Assembly (NCBI RefSeq): GCF_946886695.1
Contig: NZ_CAMPJD010000014.1
Span: 1-64,000 of the forward strand
DNA length: 64,000 nucleotides
Direction of reading: 5' to 3'
Source of the DNA: an uncultured Pseudoxanthomonas sp.
GTDB taxonomy: Bacteria > Pseudomonadota > Gammaproteobacteria > Xanthomonadales > Xanthomonadaceae
The stretch's first letter is position 1. Every line of letters starts with the position of its first letter. The notes beneath the pieces were generated by a model. It was not told the origin of the DNA and made no database searches. It was given only the letters and a program-made list of their open reading frames with translations. Both the position numbers and the translations under genes were made by a program. Below are positions 10,342 through 18,941 of this stretch, piece by piece.

Positions 10342-12066
10342 GTGACCGTTGACGGTCCACGCGACGAGCGCGCGCGATTGCAGCTGCACGTACGGCAGGC
10401 GCCGCAGGACTTCATCGCCTGGGTCATGCTTTCGGATGCGGAGCTCGACCACGGTGATGCCGAGGCGGGACGGCGCGCCGCCGAGCGCGCGCTGGATCTG
10501 CGCCCCCGGCATCCCGAAGCCCTCGCGCGCCTCGGCCGCAGCTACTGGCTGTCGGGTCGGCACGCGCTGGCGGCCCAGGCGTTGAGCGAGGCCGCTGCGC
10601 AGGCGCCCCAGCACCCTGGCATCGCGTTGTGGCTCGGCCACGCCCTCGAGGATGCCGGTGAAGCCGAGTCCGCCGCGCAGGCCTACGAGCATGCCCACCG
10701 GCTGTTGCCGGGCGAGCCCATGTTCGCCGCCCACCTGTTGAACTGGCGCCGCAAGCTCTGCGACTGGCGTGACCTCGATGCGCTGTCGTCGCAGGTGCGG
10801 CGCGCCGTGCGTGAGGGCCGCGGCGTGGTGGAGCCGTTCGCCTTCCTCAGCGAGGACGCCAGCGCGCAGCAGCAGCTGGCCTGCGCACGGCAACGCGCGC
10901 AGGCGCTGGCGTCGGTCGTCCGCCCGCTTCCGCCCGCACCGCACGCGCCGGCAGACGCGCCACTGCGCCTGGGCTTCCTCTCCAACGGTTTCGGCGCGCA
11001 CCCCACCGGCCTGCTGACGGTGGCGTTCTTCGAAGCCCTGCAAGCGCATACAGCTGTATCCACGCACCTGTTCGCCCCCACGCCCGACGATGGCAGCCCC
11101 ATCCGCCAGCGGCTGGCGACGGCGACGCACCTGCACGATCTCGCGAGCCTCCCACATGCGCGCATCGCGCAGGCCATCCGCGACCAGCGCATCGACGTGC
11201 TCTACGATCTGCGCGGCTGGGGTGGCGGCGGCACGCCGGAAGTGCTGGCCATGCGGCCCGCGCCCGTGCAGGTCAATTGGCTGGCCTATCCCGGCACCTC
11301 CGGTGCGCCGTGGATCGACTACGTGCTGGCGGATCGCTTCGCCTTGCCCGAGGCGTTGGTGCCGGCGTACAGCGAAGCCGTCGCCTACCTGCCCGGCGCC
11401 TTCCAACCATCCGACACACGTCGCACGCTCGACACGCCACCTTCGCGCGAAGCCTGCGGCCTGCCCGGCACCGGCGTGGTCTACGCCTGCTTCAACAACA
11501 GCTACAAGGTGAACCCACGCAGCCTGGCCCGGATGCTCGACATACTGGCGAACGTCGACGACAGCGTGCTGTGGCTGCTGTCCGGCCCGGGCCGGGCCGA
11601 CGACCGCCTGCGCACGGCGGCGCAGGCGCGCGGCATGGATCCGGCGCGCCTGGTATTCACGCGCAAGCTGCCGCATGCGGAGTACCTGGCGCGCTACCGG
11701 CATGCTGACCTGTTCCTCGACACGCATCCCTACAACGCGCACACCACCGCATCCGACGCGCTGTGGGCAGGCTGCCCGGTGCTGACCTGCCCGGGCGCGA
11801 CGTTCGCCTCCCGCGTCGCGGGCAGCCTCAATCATCATCTCGGCCTGGACGAGATGAACGTGACCGACGACGAGGCCTTCGTCGCGACCGGGATCCGGCT
11901 GGGCCGCGATGCCGCGGCACGGGCGGACCTGCGCGTACGCCTCCAGACCGCGATCACGCACGCGCCGCTGTTCGACATGCCGCGGTTCGCGGAAGGCTTC
12001 GCCGACGTCGCCTGGCGCATGGCTGACCGGCACCGCAAGGGGCTGCCACCCGCGCCGCTCGGCTGA
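10342..12066 (+). CDS. TPR/O-GlcNAc-transferase-like glycosyltransferase (SPINDLY family)
   Basis: A 574-residue protein with about three TPR units (residues 20-140) joined to a two-lobed GT41 catalytic region (about 195-565). Visible family features are LGFLSNGFGAHPTG at the start of the first lobe, VNWLAYPGTSGA, FNNSYKVNP in the second lobe, and DTHPYNAHTTASDALWAG with CPVLTCPG in the donor site. Its size and architecture match the structurally studied Xanthomonas campestris OGT homologue; its in vivo acceptor is not known to me. The annotated start is GTG at 10342. It stands alone between a REP element and moaB. Confidence 0.88.
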   Translation: MTVDGPRDERARLQLHVRQAPQDFIAWVMLSDAELDHGDAEAGRRAAERALDLRPRHPEALARLGRSYWLSGRHALAAQALSEAAAQAPQHPGIALWLGHALEDAGEAESAAQAYEHAHRLLPGEPMFAAHLLNWRRKLCDWRDLDALSSQVRRAVREGRGVVEPFAFLSEDASAQQQLACARQRAQALASVVRPLPPAPHAPADAPLRLGFLSNGFGAHPTGLLTVAFFEALQAHTAVSTHLFAPTPDDGSPIRQRLATATHLHDLASLPHARIAQAIRDQRIDVLYDLRGWGGGGTPEVLAMRPAPVQVNWLAYPGTSGAPWIDYVLADRFALPEALVPAYSEAVAYLPGAFQPSDTRRTLDTPPSREACGLPGTGVVYACFNNSYKVNPRSLARMLDILANVDDSVLWLLSGPGRADDRLRTAAQARGMDPARLVFTRKLPHAEYLARYRHADLFLDTHPYNAHTTASDALWAGCPVLTCPGATFASRVAGSLNHHLGLDEMNVTDDEAFVATGIRLGRDAAARADLRVRLQTAITHAPLFDMPRFAEGFADVAWRMADRHRKGLPPAPLG

Positions 12067-12091
12067 CCCGCGATTGCGCTACCCTTCGGGC

Positions 12092-12610
12092 ATGAGCCAT
12101 GCCGACGCCTTGATCCCGTTGCACCTGTGCGTGTTGACCGTCTCCGACAGCCGCACACTCGCCGAGGATCGCTCCGGCGACTACCTCGCCGAGGCACTCG
12201 CGCAGGAAGGACACCACCTGCATGACCGCGCGCTGCTGCCCGACGACCGCTACCGCCTGCGTGCGCAGGTCTCGCAGTGGATCGCCGATCCCGCAGTCGA
12301 TGGCATCCTGGTGACCGGCGGCACCGGCTTCACGGGCCGCGACTCCACTCCGGAAGCCCTGCTCCCGTTGCTGGACAAGGAAATGCCGGGCTTCGGCGAA
12401 CTGTTCCGGCACGTCAGCGTCGAGGAGATCGGCACGTCGTCGCTGCAGTCGCGCGCGTTCGCCGGGCTCGCCAACCAGACCTTCGTGTTCTGCCTGCCGG
12501 GCTCCACCTCGGCCTGCCGCACGGCGTGGGAGAAGATCATCCGCGCCCAACTCGACGCACGCACACGGCCCTGCAACCTGGCCACGCTGCGTCCCCGCCT
12601 GAAGGAATGA
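12092..12610 (+). CDS. moaB: Molybdenum cofactor biosynthesis protein MoaB
   Basis: A 172-residue MoaB/MogA-fold protein involved in adenylylating molybdopterin. The family motif VTGGTGFTGRDSTPEALL occurs at about residues 70-87, followed by GFGELFRHVSVEEIGTSSL and a late CLPGSTSACRTAW. No other moa gene is nearby, so it appears as an isolated pathway member. The ATG at 12092 gives the family N-terminus LHLCVLTVSDSRT. Confidence 0.93.
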   Translation: MSHADALIPLHLCVLTVSDSRTLAEDRSGDYLAEALAQEGHHLHDRALLPDDRYRLRAQVSQWIADPAVDGILVTGGTGFTGRDSTPEALLPLLDKEMPGFGELFRHVSVEEIGTSSLQSRAFAGLANQTFVFCLPGSTSACRTAWEKIIRAQLDARTRPCNLATLRPRLKE

Positions 12611-12626
12611 GCAAGGAGAGCCCGCG

Positions 12627-12962
12627 ATGTCACTCGATGCCACCCTGCGCCTGCTGACCAAGGCCAGCGGCCTGACCGCCACCGATCTCGCCGCCGCCAT
12701 CCCGCGCGCCGGCGTGACCACGGTGAAATCCTGGCTGGCTGGCGAGAAGCTGCCCGGCGGCGACCAGCTCGCCGCCCTGGCACGCGCCTTCGGCGTCCCC
12801 GCGGGCGCGCTGCTGTCGGAACTGGCGACGACGCTGGATCCCGCACGCACACGGGGCGAGCATGACCTGCTGGCGGCCTACCGCGCCCTCAACACGCGCC
12901 AGCAAGGCGCACTGTTGGAAGTCGCGCGCGGCATGGCAGGCCATGCCCGCCGCAAACGCTGA
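12627..12962 (+). CDS. XRE-type helix-turn-helix regulator
   Basis: A 111-residue protein whose first 65 residues form a helix-turn-helix (SGLTATDLAAAIPRAGVTT for helices 1-2, then VKSWLAGEKLPGGDQLAALARAFG), the pattern of Cro/CI-type binders that read 'choose the site then recognise it'. The C-terminal part is a short helical extension ending in a basic HARRKR. Target genes are unknown; it lies 17 nt after moaB and 28 nt before ppk2 and could regulate this group. Confidence 0.78.
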   Translation: MSLDATLRLLTKASGLTATDLAAAIPRAGVTTVKSWLAGEKLPGGDQLAALARAFGVPAGALLSELATTLDPARTRGEHDLLAAYRALNTRQQGALLEVARGMAGHARRKR

Positions 12963-12989
12963 ATCCCCCGCCACCGCACAGGACACGCG

Positions 12990-13769
12990 ATGAAGACCCT
13001 CAAACGCAAGGATTACGAAGCCCAGCTCAAGCCCTTGCAGCTCGAACTGGCGGCGATGGCACGCTGGGCGTCGCACTGCGGCGCCCGTATCGTGGTGGTG
13101 ATGGAAGGCCGCGACACCGCCGGCAAGGGCGGCGCCATCGGCGCGATCACCGAGCACCTCAACCCGCGCCAATGCCGCGTGGTGGCACTGCCGAAACCGA
13201 GCGAACGCGAAGCCACGCAGTGGTACTTCCAGCGCTACATCACACACCTGCCGGCCGCCGGCGAGATCGTGCTATTCGACCGCAGCTGGTACAACCGCGC
13301 AGGCGTGGAGAAGGTGATGGGCTATTGCACGGACGAACAACATGCACGGTTCCTCGCGCAGGCGCCGGTGTTCGAGAAGGGCATCACCGACGACGGCATC
13401 CTGCTGTTCAAGTACTGGCTGTGCGTGGACCAGGCGCAGCAGGAGGAGCGCTTCGCCGAACGCGCCGACGAGCCGCTGAAGAGCTGGAAGCTGTCGCCGA
13501 TCGACCTGAAGGCGCGCGAGAAGTACGCCGACTACACCGCCGCGCGCGAAAGCATGCTCAAGGCCACGCACACGAAACACGCGCCGTGGACGCTGGTCGA
13601 CTTCAACGACCAGCGCACAGGCCGGCTCACCCTGATCCGCGACCTGCTGGACCACCTGCCCGATACGCAGGTGCCGCTGGAACCGCTGGGCCTGCCACCG
13701 TTGAAGGGCAAGCTGCACAAGGAGCGCTACGGCGTGCTGAAGCCGATCAAGCCGCGCCGCGGCGACTGA
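12990..13769 (+). CDS. ppk2: Polyphosphate kinase 2 family protein
   Basis: A single-domain PPK2 of 259 residues that transfers phosphate between polyphosphate and nucleotides. Walker A is GRDTAGKGG at about 40-48. The second catalytic segment LFDRSWYNRAGVE is at about 95-107, and a lid region with basic residues lies in between. Family members phosphorylate NDP, or NMP in class II/III; the direction and nucleotide preference cannot be told from the sequence alone. The C-terminus is Lys/Arg rich. Confidence 0.94.
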   Translation: MKTLKRKDYEAQLKPLQLELAAMARWASHCGARIVVVMEGRDTAGKGGAIGAITEHLNPRQCRVVALPKPSEREATQWYFQRYITHLPAAGEIVLFDRSWYNRAGVEKVMGYCTDEQHARFLAQAPVFEKGITDDGILLFKYWLCVDQAQQEERFAERADEPLKSWKLSPIDLKAREKYADYTAARESMLKATHTKHAPWTLVDFNDQRTGRLTLIRDLLDHLPDTQVPLEPLGLPPLKGKLHKERYGVLKPIKPRRGD

Positions 13770-13772
13770 TCG

Positions 13773-14177
13773 ATGCGATCGGCACTGATGGCCACGCTGT
13801 GGCTGGTCTCCGCGCCCGCGATGGCGCAGGACGTCGCCACGACCACGGACCCAGCCGCGACGACGCTAGACACCCTCACCGTGCGGCCGGACCCGGAAGA
13901 AGTGGTGGACCTCTACCGCTTCGAGAATCCCGTCGACGTCGCACCCACGGTATTCAGTCGTCGGTGGAAGGAACCGACCAGCCTGGAACAACTCGGCAAG
14001 AACGGCGGCATCGTGCCCGTCCTCGTCGGCCTGGCCGCACAACAGGTGCAGAAGGGTGCGCGGAAGATCCCCGGGTGGAAAGAACCGGAGCAACCCGCGA
14101 CCGCGCGGCCACCGCCGCTGGACGACCAGCAGGCCGCGCGCGCCCTGCGCCTGCACAACGCGGGCGACCAGCCTTAG
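13773..14177 (+). CDS. Small exported protein of unknown function
   Basis: 134 residues with an N-terminal signal peptide ending near APAMA-QD. The mature part is Pro/Asp rich with a VDLYRFENPVDVAPTVFSRRWKEP stretch, and I recognise no domain. It starts 3 nt after the ppk2 stop, so it is probably cotranscribed with ppk2. It is likely periplasmic. Confidence 0.65.
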   Translation: MRSALMATLWLVSAPAMAQDVATTTDPAATTLDTLTVRPDPEEVVDLYRFENPVDVAPTVFSRRWKEPTSLEQLGKNGGIVPVLVGLAAQQVQKGARKIPGWKEPEQPATARPPPLDDQQAARALRLHNAGDQP

Positions 14178-14198
14178 GCCATCGCTGATTCACTGACC

Positions 14199-14450
14199 TC
14201 GTTCGTGATGAGGTCGTCAAAGACTCAGGTCGTGGTGAACCTGTCGAAGACTCCGTTCGCGGTGGGCTTGTCGTGGACCCCGCTCATGGTGAGCCTGTTG
14301 CAAATCCATATCGTAGTGGGTCTGTCGCAGATCCCGTTCGTGGTGAGTCCGTCGAACCACGCTCTTTGCATCGAATCCACAGATCACGACAACCCCGCTT
14401 TGCCGCGAAAAGCGTGGTTCGACGGGCTCACCACGAACGGCATCCGAAAG
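14199..14450. repeat. Degenerate 27-28 bp tandem repeats plus one inverted copy
   Basis: Between 14199 and about 14362 there are about six imperfect direct units with the core TTCGTGGTGAGCCTGTCGAA, each 27-28 bp. An inverted copy (TTCGACGGGCTCACCACGAA) lies at about 14419-14438. The last direct unit and the inverted copy could pair around a spacer of about 60 nt. The core matches a dispersed intergenic motif familiar in Stenotrophomonas/Pseudomonas-type genomes. The rest of the 322-nt gap between 14177 and 14500 contains no gene I can support. Confidence 0.75.
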
Positions 14451-14499
14451 ACTACGCGTGCCTGATGGTGTTGTCCCGCGTGTCCCCGGCTCGATCCCG

Positions 14500-14766
14500 T
14501 CAGCCCGTCACAAACCCTTCGTTCACCGGGCCCATCCACACCTCACGCACGACCGCGTCCACGCGTGCAGCGGGTGGCCCTAGGCGAAGCCACGCCTCCA
14601 GCGCATCGAGTGCCGTCGCATCGCCCTGGGCGATCACTTCCACACTTCCACCCGCAAGGTTGGTGGCGCGACCGCTCAGCCCCAGATCGAACGCGCGCTC
14701 ACGCGTGGACGCGCGGAAGAACACGCCCTGCACCTTGCCGCTGACCAGGAAGCGCGCCGCCGCCAT
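14500..14766 (-). CDS. acyP: Acylphosphatase
   Basis: An 88-residue enzyme hydrolysing acyl phosphates. The signature GKVQGVFFRAST near residues 10-21 contains the catalytic Arg, and GGSVEVIAQGD precedes the second half where the catalytic Asn (ATNLAGG) is seen. Length is typical. The ATG at 14766 overlaps the tlpA stop (TGATG), so it is the last gene of yihY-tlpA-acyP. Confidence 0.94.
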   Translation of the reverse strand: MAAARFLVSGKVQGVFFRASTRERAFDLGLSGRATNLAGGSVEVIAQGDATALDALEAWLRLGPPAARVDAVVREVWMGPVNEGFVTG

Positions 14767-15338
14767 CAGGCCTTCGCTGCCGGACCGCCTGCCGCCGCGA
14801 TGGCCGCCGTGATCTCCTTGCCGGTCACCGGGCCCAGGAACTGCTTGGCGACCTTGCCATCGGGCGCGATCAGGTAGGTCAGCGGCAGGCCGCGCGGCGT
14901 GGCGAAGTCGGCCGGCGGGTTGTACACGTCGAGGATGGCGATCGGATACACCACCGGCCGTTCGGCCAGGAAGGCCTTCAGCTCGTCCGCTTCGATTTCC
15001 TCGTACGCCAACCCGATCACCTCGATATGGTCATTGTCCCTGTCCAGCGCGGAAAGATCGGGCATCTCCTTCAGGCAGGGCGCACACCAGGTGGCCCAGA
15101 AATTCACCACCACCCACTTGCCGCGGTGCGTGGCCAGCGCGTAGTCGGCGCCATCAAGCGTCTTCACCTGCAACACCGGGATGTCGACGGTGCGGTCCGC
15201 AGGCTTTTCCGTGGCCGGATCGACATCCTGCACGTGCGCCTCGATCGCCGGTTCCGCCACCTCGGCGGGGGCCGACCCTGCGTTGCACGCGGCCAACAAC
15301 AGGATGGCGGCCAGCGAAAGGGAGGGAACGGACTTCAT
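14766..15338 (-). CDS. TlpA-family thiol-disulfide oxidoreductase, lipoprotein
   Basis: 190 residues: a lipoprotein signal with lipobox LLLAAC (Cys at about residue 18), a linker, then a thioredoxin fold with active site WCAPC at about residues 82-86 in the VVNFWATWCAPC context. The cis-Pro loop is LPLTYLIAP. The protein is anchored in the periplasm and probably reduces or isomerises disulfides, for example in cytochrome maturation. It is coupled to yihY upstream (ATGA) and acyP downstream. Confidence 0.92.
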   Translation of the reverse strand: MKSVPSLSLAAILLLAACNAGSAPAEVAEPAIEAHVQDVDPATEKPADRTVDIPVLQVKTLDGADYALATHRGKWVVVNFWATWCAPCLKEMPDLSALDRDNDHIEVIGLAYEEIEADELKAFLAERPVVYPIAILDVYNPPADFATPRGLPLTYLIAPDGKVAKQFLGPVTGKEITAAIAAAGGPAAKA

Positions 15339-16612
15339 GCAGGCTCCTGGTGGGATTCGGTGAACAGATCGCTGACGCGCTTCTTCAGCAGTTCGCGCAA
15401 GGGCATGCGCAGATCATCCAGCGCACGGCGTGCCGCGCAGCCCAACGCATCATCGTGGAACGGCAGATGCGCCTCTGCAACGGGAATACGCAACTGGCAG
15501 GCTTCGTACAGGTCGCACAGGGTCAGGTCGTCCAGGTCGCGCGCCAGCAACCATTCGCCTTCCTCGTCGCGGCGCAGCAGGTTGATCTCGGACAGCTGCC
15601 CCAGCATCTGCTGGATCAGCGAATCGGTCAGCATGGGCTCAAGGGCGAGGATCTGGTCGCTGTGCAGGCCGCGCCCCTTTTCGCGTGCCTGCGCGAAGCG
15701 CCCCAGCATGCGTAGCAGGCCATAGATCTCGTAGCCCAGCGGCAACCGCAACGCGACCGGCTGGTAGCGGAACGCGGCCATGCCCGACGCCAGCGACGCG
15801 CCCAACAGCACGGCAATCCAGCACAGGTAGATCCACAGCAGCAGGATCGGCGCTGCCGCGACCGCGCCGTAGATCTTCTGGTAGGTGTTGAAGCTGCCCA
15901 GATAGGCGCCCAGACCCCACTTCGCCAGTTCCAGCAACACGGTCGCCAACAGGGCACCCGCCATCGCATAGCGCCACTTGATGGTCCGGTGCGGCACCAC
16001 GCGGTAGATCACCACGATGGCCGCCAGTTCGATCAGTACCGGCGCCACGCTCAGCGACAGCGTCTGCAGCCAGCGCCCCCCGCTGGTGGCGAACACCGGC
16101 AAGGCGTAGAAGCGCGCGGACAATGCCAGCGATGCCGCGGCCATCAGCGCGCCCAGCGTCAGCACCGTCCAGTAGACCAGGAAGCGCGACAGCTTCGGCC
16201 GCGCACTGCGCACGCGCCAGATGCGGTTGAACGTGGCCTCGATGCTGTTGAGCGTGATCAGCAGCGACGCCACCAGCGCGATCACGCCCACCGCGGTCAG
16301 CTTGCCGGTGTTGGCGAGGAAGCCGTCCAGCTTCTCCTTCAAACTGACCGCCGCCCCCGGCAGGAAGTTGGCGAAGATGTAGTCGCGCAGCTGCGCGCTC
16401 CACTCCTGGAACACCGGGAACGCCGACAGCACGCCGAACACCACCATCGCCAGCGGCACCAGCGCGAACAGCGTGGTGTAGGCCAGCGAACCGGCGGCCT
16501 GGAACAGGCGGTCGTCGAGGAAGCGCCTGGCCAGGAAGCGGAAGAACGTGCCCATGCGTGCGCGGTCGCGCATGCGTTCGGTCCAGCGGTTCAACGAGTC
16601 CAGTGGCTCCAT
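15335..16612 (-). CDS. YihY/BrkB family inner-membrane protein
   Basis: 425 residues with about six transmembrane segments between residues 40 and 300, preceded by the family-typical FLDDRLFQAAGSLAYTTLFALVPL segment and followed by a soluble C-terminal part of about 120 residues. Family members were once called RNase BN in error; their actual function is not settled. It is divergent from wrbA with a 77-bp gap. The stop overlaps the tlpA start. Confidence 0.9.
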   Translation of the reverse strand: MEPLDSLNRWTERMRDRARMGTFFRFLARRFLDDRLFQAAGSLAYTTLFALVPLAMVVFGVLSAFPVFQEWSAQLRDYIFANFLPGAAVSLKEKLDGFLANTGKLTAVGVIALVASLLITLNSIEATFNRIWRVRSARPKLSRFLVYWTVLTLGALMAAASLALSARFYALPVFATSGGRWLQTLSLSVAPVLIELAAIVVIYRVVPHRTIKWRYAMAGALLATVLLELAKWGLGAYLGSFNTYQKIYGAVAAAPILLLWIYLCWIAVLLGASLASGMAAFRYQPVALRLPLGYEIYGLLRMLGRFAQAREKGRGLHSDQILALEPMLTDSLIQQMLGQLSEINLLRRDEEGEWLLARDLDDLTLCDLYEACQLRIPVAEAHLPFHDDALGCAARRALDDLRMPLRELLKKRVSDLFTESHQEPA

Positions 16613-16689
16613 GGGCGGAAGGGTAACCGATGCGTCATGGAGGCGACATCGCCGATACTAGGCACTTCCCCGGTGACGAAGACGGTCCG

Positions 16690-17286
16690 ATGCCCGAAAT
16701 CCTGGTGCTCTACTACAGCCGCGGCGGTTCCGTGGCGAAGCTGGCGCGTCAGATCGCGCGGGGCGTGGGCGAAGTGGATGGCATGTCCGCGCGGCTGCGC
16801 ACCGTGCCGCCCGTGGCCGCCGTGACGCAGCAGGCCGCACCGCCGGTGCCCGAGGAAGGCGCACCCTACGTGGACCGGCAGGACCTGGCCGAATGCGCGG
16901 GTCTGGTGCTGGGCAGCCCTACCCGCTTCGGCAACATGGCCGCGCCGGTGAAGCACTTCATCGACGGTCTGGGCGCGGAGTGGGCCAGCGGCACGCTGGT
17001 GGGCAAGCCCGCGGGCGTGTTCACCTCCACCGCCACCCAGCACGGCGGGCAGGAATCGACCCTGCTGTCGATGCAGGTGCCCCTGTTGCATCACGGGTGC
17101 GTGATCGTGGGCATTCCGTTCACCGAGCCCCAGCTCAGCAGCACGCGTACGGGGGGCACGCCCTACGGCGCAAGCCACGTTGCCGGTGGCGAGGACGATC
17201 CGCATCCCAGCGATGACGAAGCCGCACTCGCACGTGCATTGGGGCGCCGCGTGGCCGACATCGCCCGCCGCCTGGAGGTGCGCTGA
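16690..17286 (+). CDS. wrbA: WrbA-type NAD(P)H:quinone oxidoreductase
   Basis: A flavodoxin-fold FMN enzyme of 198 residues that reduces quinones by two electrons. The FMN phosphate loop is at the N-terminus (LVLYYSRGGSVAKLA). GSPTRFGNMAAPVKHFID is the WrbA-specific central segment, and STATQHGGQEST carries the second flavin-contact loop. ATG at 16690 (MPEILVLYYS) is favoured over an upstream in-frame ATG. It starts a coupled run wrbA-DUF2069-17618 gene with TGATG overlaps. Confidence 0.94.
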   Translation: MPEILVLYYSRGGSVAKLARQIARGVGEVDGMSARLRTVPPVAAVTQQAAPPVPEEGAPYVDRQDLAECAGLVLGSPTRFGNMAAPVKHFIDGLGAEWASGTLVGKPAGVFTSTATQHGGQESTLLSMQVPLLHHGCVIVGIPFTEPQLSSTRTGGTPYGASHVAGGEDDPHPSDDEAALARALGRRVADIARRLEVR

Positions 17287-17618
17287 TGGAGCGTTCGCGC
17301 CTGCTGCTGGCCGCGTTGCTGCAATTGCTGGCCGTCCTCTATGCGGTGTGGTTCTACGGCGACCGCCAGTACACGCTGGCGCTGCTGGTGTTCGCGCTGC
17401 CGCCGATCCTGTTGATGATCGGGGTGATGGCGCGCCGGCGCACCGCTGCGTTCTGGGCTGGCGTGGCGGCGTTGTTCTGGTTTTCGCATGCAGTGATGGT
17501 GGCGTGGGCCGATCCGGTGAAGGCGCCGTTCGCTTGGGGTGGCATCGCGCTGTCCATCGGCATCGTGCTGGCCACCAGTTGGCCCGCCTTCGCCAAGCGG
17601 TTCGGCAGGAAGGGGTGA
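17286..17618 (+). CDS. DUF2069 family membrane protein
   Basis: 110 residues with four hydrophobic segments (approximately 5-25, 30-48, 55-75 and 83-103) and a basic end. DUF2069 proteins commonly follow wrbA in gammaproteobacteria, and their function is unknown. The start overlaps the wrbA stop, and its stop overlaps the next start. Confidence 0.87.
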   Translation: MERSRLLLAALLQLLAVLYAVWFYGDRQYTLALLVFALPPILLMIGVMARRRTAAFWAGVAALFWFSHAVMVAWADPVKAPFAWGGIALSIGIVLATSWPAFAKRFGRKG

Positions 17619-18325
17619 TGCGTTTCGTCGCCACGCTGCTGTTGTGCCTGTTGTCGCCGTGCGCATGGGCGCAGGACGCCCCCTGCGAGCCGGGCGATCC
17701 GGCACGCGTGGAGAACCGCGATGGCAGTACGTTGTCGCTGCGCGCCGAGTGCTCCACTTCCGCCACGCGCCGCTACGTCGTCGAGCTGATGTGTGCCGAC
17801 GGCCTTGTGTGCGACCGCCTGCAGGTCGAGCAGAATGTCACCGAGACGCCGATGGGCCACGCCGGCCTGATGGATCTGGATGGGGACGGGATGCACGAGG
17901 TGGAAGTCCGGGGCATGTGCGGCGCCGGGCCCAACTGCGAGGGCGATGTGTACCGGATCGATCCGGCCACGCGCACGCTGCGCCACTACCTCAGCGATTT
18001 CTACTACGAGCTGCAGGTCATCGAGGGCTGGCTGGTGGCCTCCGGCCGCAGCAGCTGCTGCAGTTGGAGCTACCGGCTGTGGAAACTCGATGCGCCCCAT
18101 GCCCTGCCGCTCGACGGGACCCGCATGGATCTGAGAGTGCAGGTGGATGCGACGGGCGACGAAGACGGCAACATCGACGGCGCGCAATGCACGTTCCTGC
18201 GGGAAAGCGGCGATAATCGCGTGGTGGTCGCACCGCCTTCGCCAGGACTGGAAGACATGATCTGCCGGCACTACGGCGAGGCGTACCGCCTGACACCCCC
18301 GGATACAACGCCAGGCGCGCCGTGA
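17618..18325 (+). CDS. Exported protein with EF-hand-like loop, unknown function
   Basis: 235 residues with a signal peptide (cleavage near CAWA-QD). The mature part is rich in paired cysteines (CEPG, CSTS, CADGLVCD, CGAGPNC, SSCCSW), indicating disulfides in the periplasm. A D-L-D-G-D-G segment at about 85-92 looks like a calcium-binding repeat of the FG-GAP/EF type. No family recognised. The start overlaps the upstream stop (TGATG). Confidence 0.75.
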   Translation: MRFVATLLLCLLSPCAWAQDAPCEPGDPARVENRDGSTLSLRAECSTSATRRYVVELMCADGLVCDRLQVEQNVTETPMGHAGLMDLDGDGMHEVEVRGMCGAGPNCEGDVYRIDPATRTLRHYLSDFYYELQVIEGWLVASGRSSCCSWSYRLWKLDAPHALPLDGTRMDLRVQVDATGDEDGNIDGAQCTFLRESGDNRVVVAPPSPGLEDMICRHYGEAYRLTPPDTTPGAP

Positions 18326-18345
18326 GCGCCGGCAGGAGCATAGAG

Positions 18346-18831
18346 ATGGACGAGCTGCTGATCGTCACCACCGGTGGCACGATCGACAAGATCTACTTCG
18401 ACGACAAGTCCGATTACCAGATCGGCGATCCGCAGATCGGCATGATCCTGCGCGAGCTGGGGGTGACGTTCCGTTTCACGGTCATCCCGATCCTGCGCAA
18501 GGATTCGCTGCACATCACCGACGAGGACCGCGAGCTGATCCGCGCGACCATCGCCGCGCAGCCGACGAAGCACGTGCTGGTGACCCATGGCACCGACAGC
18601 ATGGTGCAGACGGGCCATGTGCTGGCCTCCATCCCGGACAAGACCATCGTGATGACCGGCGCTCTCAGCCCGGCCCGCTTCCGCGGCTCGGATGCGGAGT
18701 TCAACATCGGCTGCGCGATCGGTGCGGTGCAGTCGCTGCCGGTGGGCGTCTACATCGCGATGAACGGGCGGATCTGGGATCCGGCGAAGGTGCGGAAGAA
18801 TGTGGCGGCGAATCGGTTTGAGGCGGTTTGA
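18346..18831 (+). CDS. Asparaginase N-terminal-domain protein
   Basis: 161 residues corresponding to the N-terminal domain of asparaginase/glutaminase only. Both catalytic threonine motifs are present: TTGGTIDK near residue 8-15 and THGTDSM at about 83-89; a conserved Lys follows in TIVMTGAL. The second domain of full-length enzymes (330 residues) is absent. Stand-alone versions of this size occur in many proteobacteria, so it is probably complete rather than truncated; activity is uncertain. The ATG at 18346 has AGGAG seven bases upstream. Its 3' end is repeated at 19541-19608. Confidence 0.83.
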   Translation: MDELLIVTTGGTIDKIYFDDKSDYQIGDPQIGMILRELGVTFRFTVIPILRKDSLHITDEDRELIRATIAAQPTKHVLVTHGTDSMVQTGHVLASIPDKTIVMTGALSPARFRGSDAEFNIGCAIGAVQSLPVGVYIAMNGRIWDPAKVRKNVAANRFEAV

Positions 18832-18856
18832 CGCCGGCGCGCTTCCATACCGCCAC

Positions 18857-18890
18857 AAGAACAAGGCCCGCTCATGCGGGCCTTGTTCTT
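18857..18890 (+). terminator. Rho-independent terminator of the asparaginase-domain gene
   Basis: A perfect stem of 15 bp (AAGAACAAGGCCCGC with GCGGGCCTTGTTCTT) around a TCAT loop, 25 bp after the stop codon. The stem is A-rich at the base and T-rich after the loop, so it could work in both directions and also end the lipoprotein transcript that converges from the right. Confidence 0.88.
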
Positions 18891-18941
18891 TGTGAAGCGA
18901 GACAATGATTTCGGCTACTGCCGTCGGCCATCGCCTGCTGT

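Noticed and set aside
14205..14465. Open frame of 86 codons with a nine-residue periodicity between the small secreted protein and acyP
   Set aside because: It is read entirely from the degenerate 27-28 bp tandem repeat; the periodicity comes from the DNA unit length, and there is no ribosome site.
18346..18831. Asparaginase gene truncated by the adjacent duplication
   Set aside because: The protein ends naturally after the N-terminal domain, and stand-alone domains of this length are common; the stop is followed by its own terminator.
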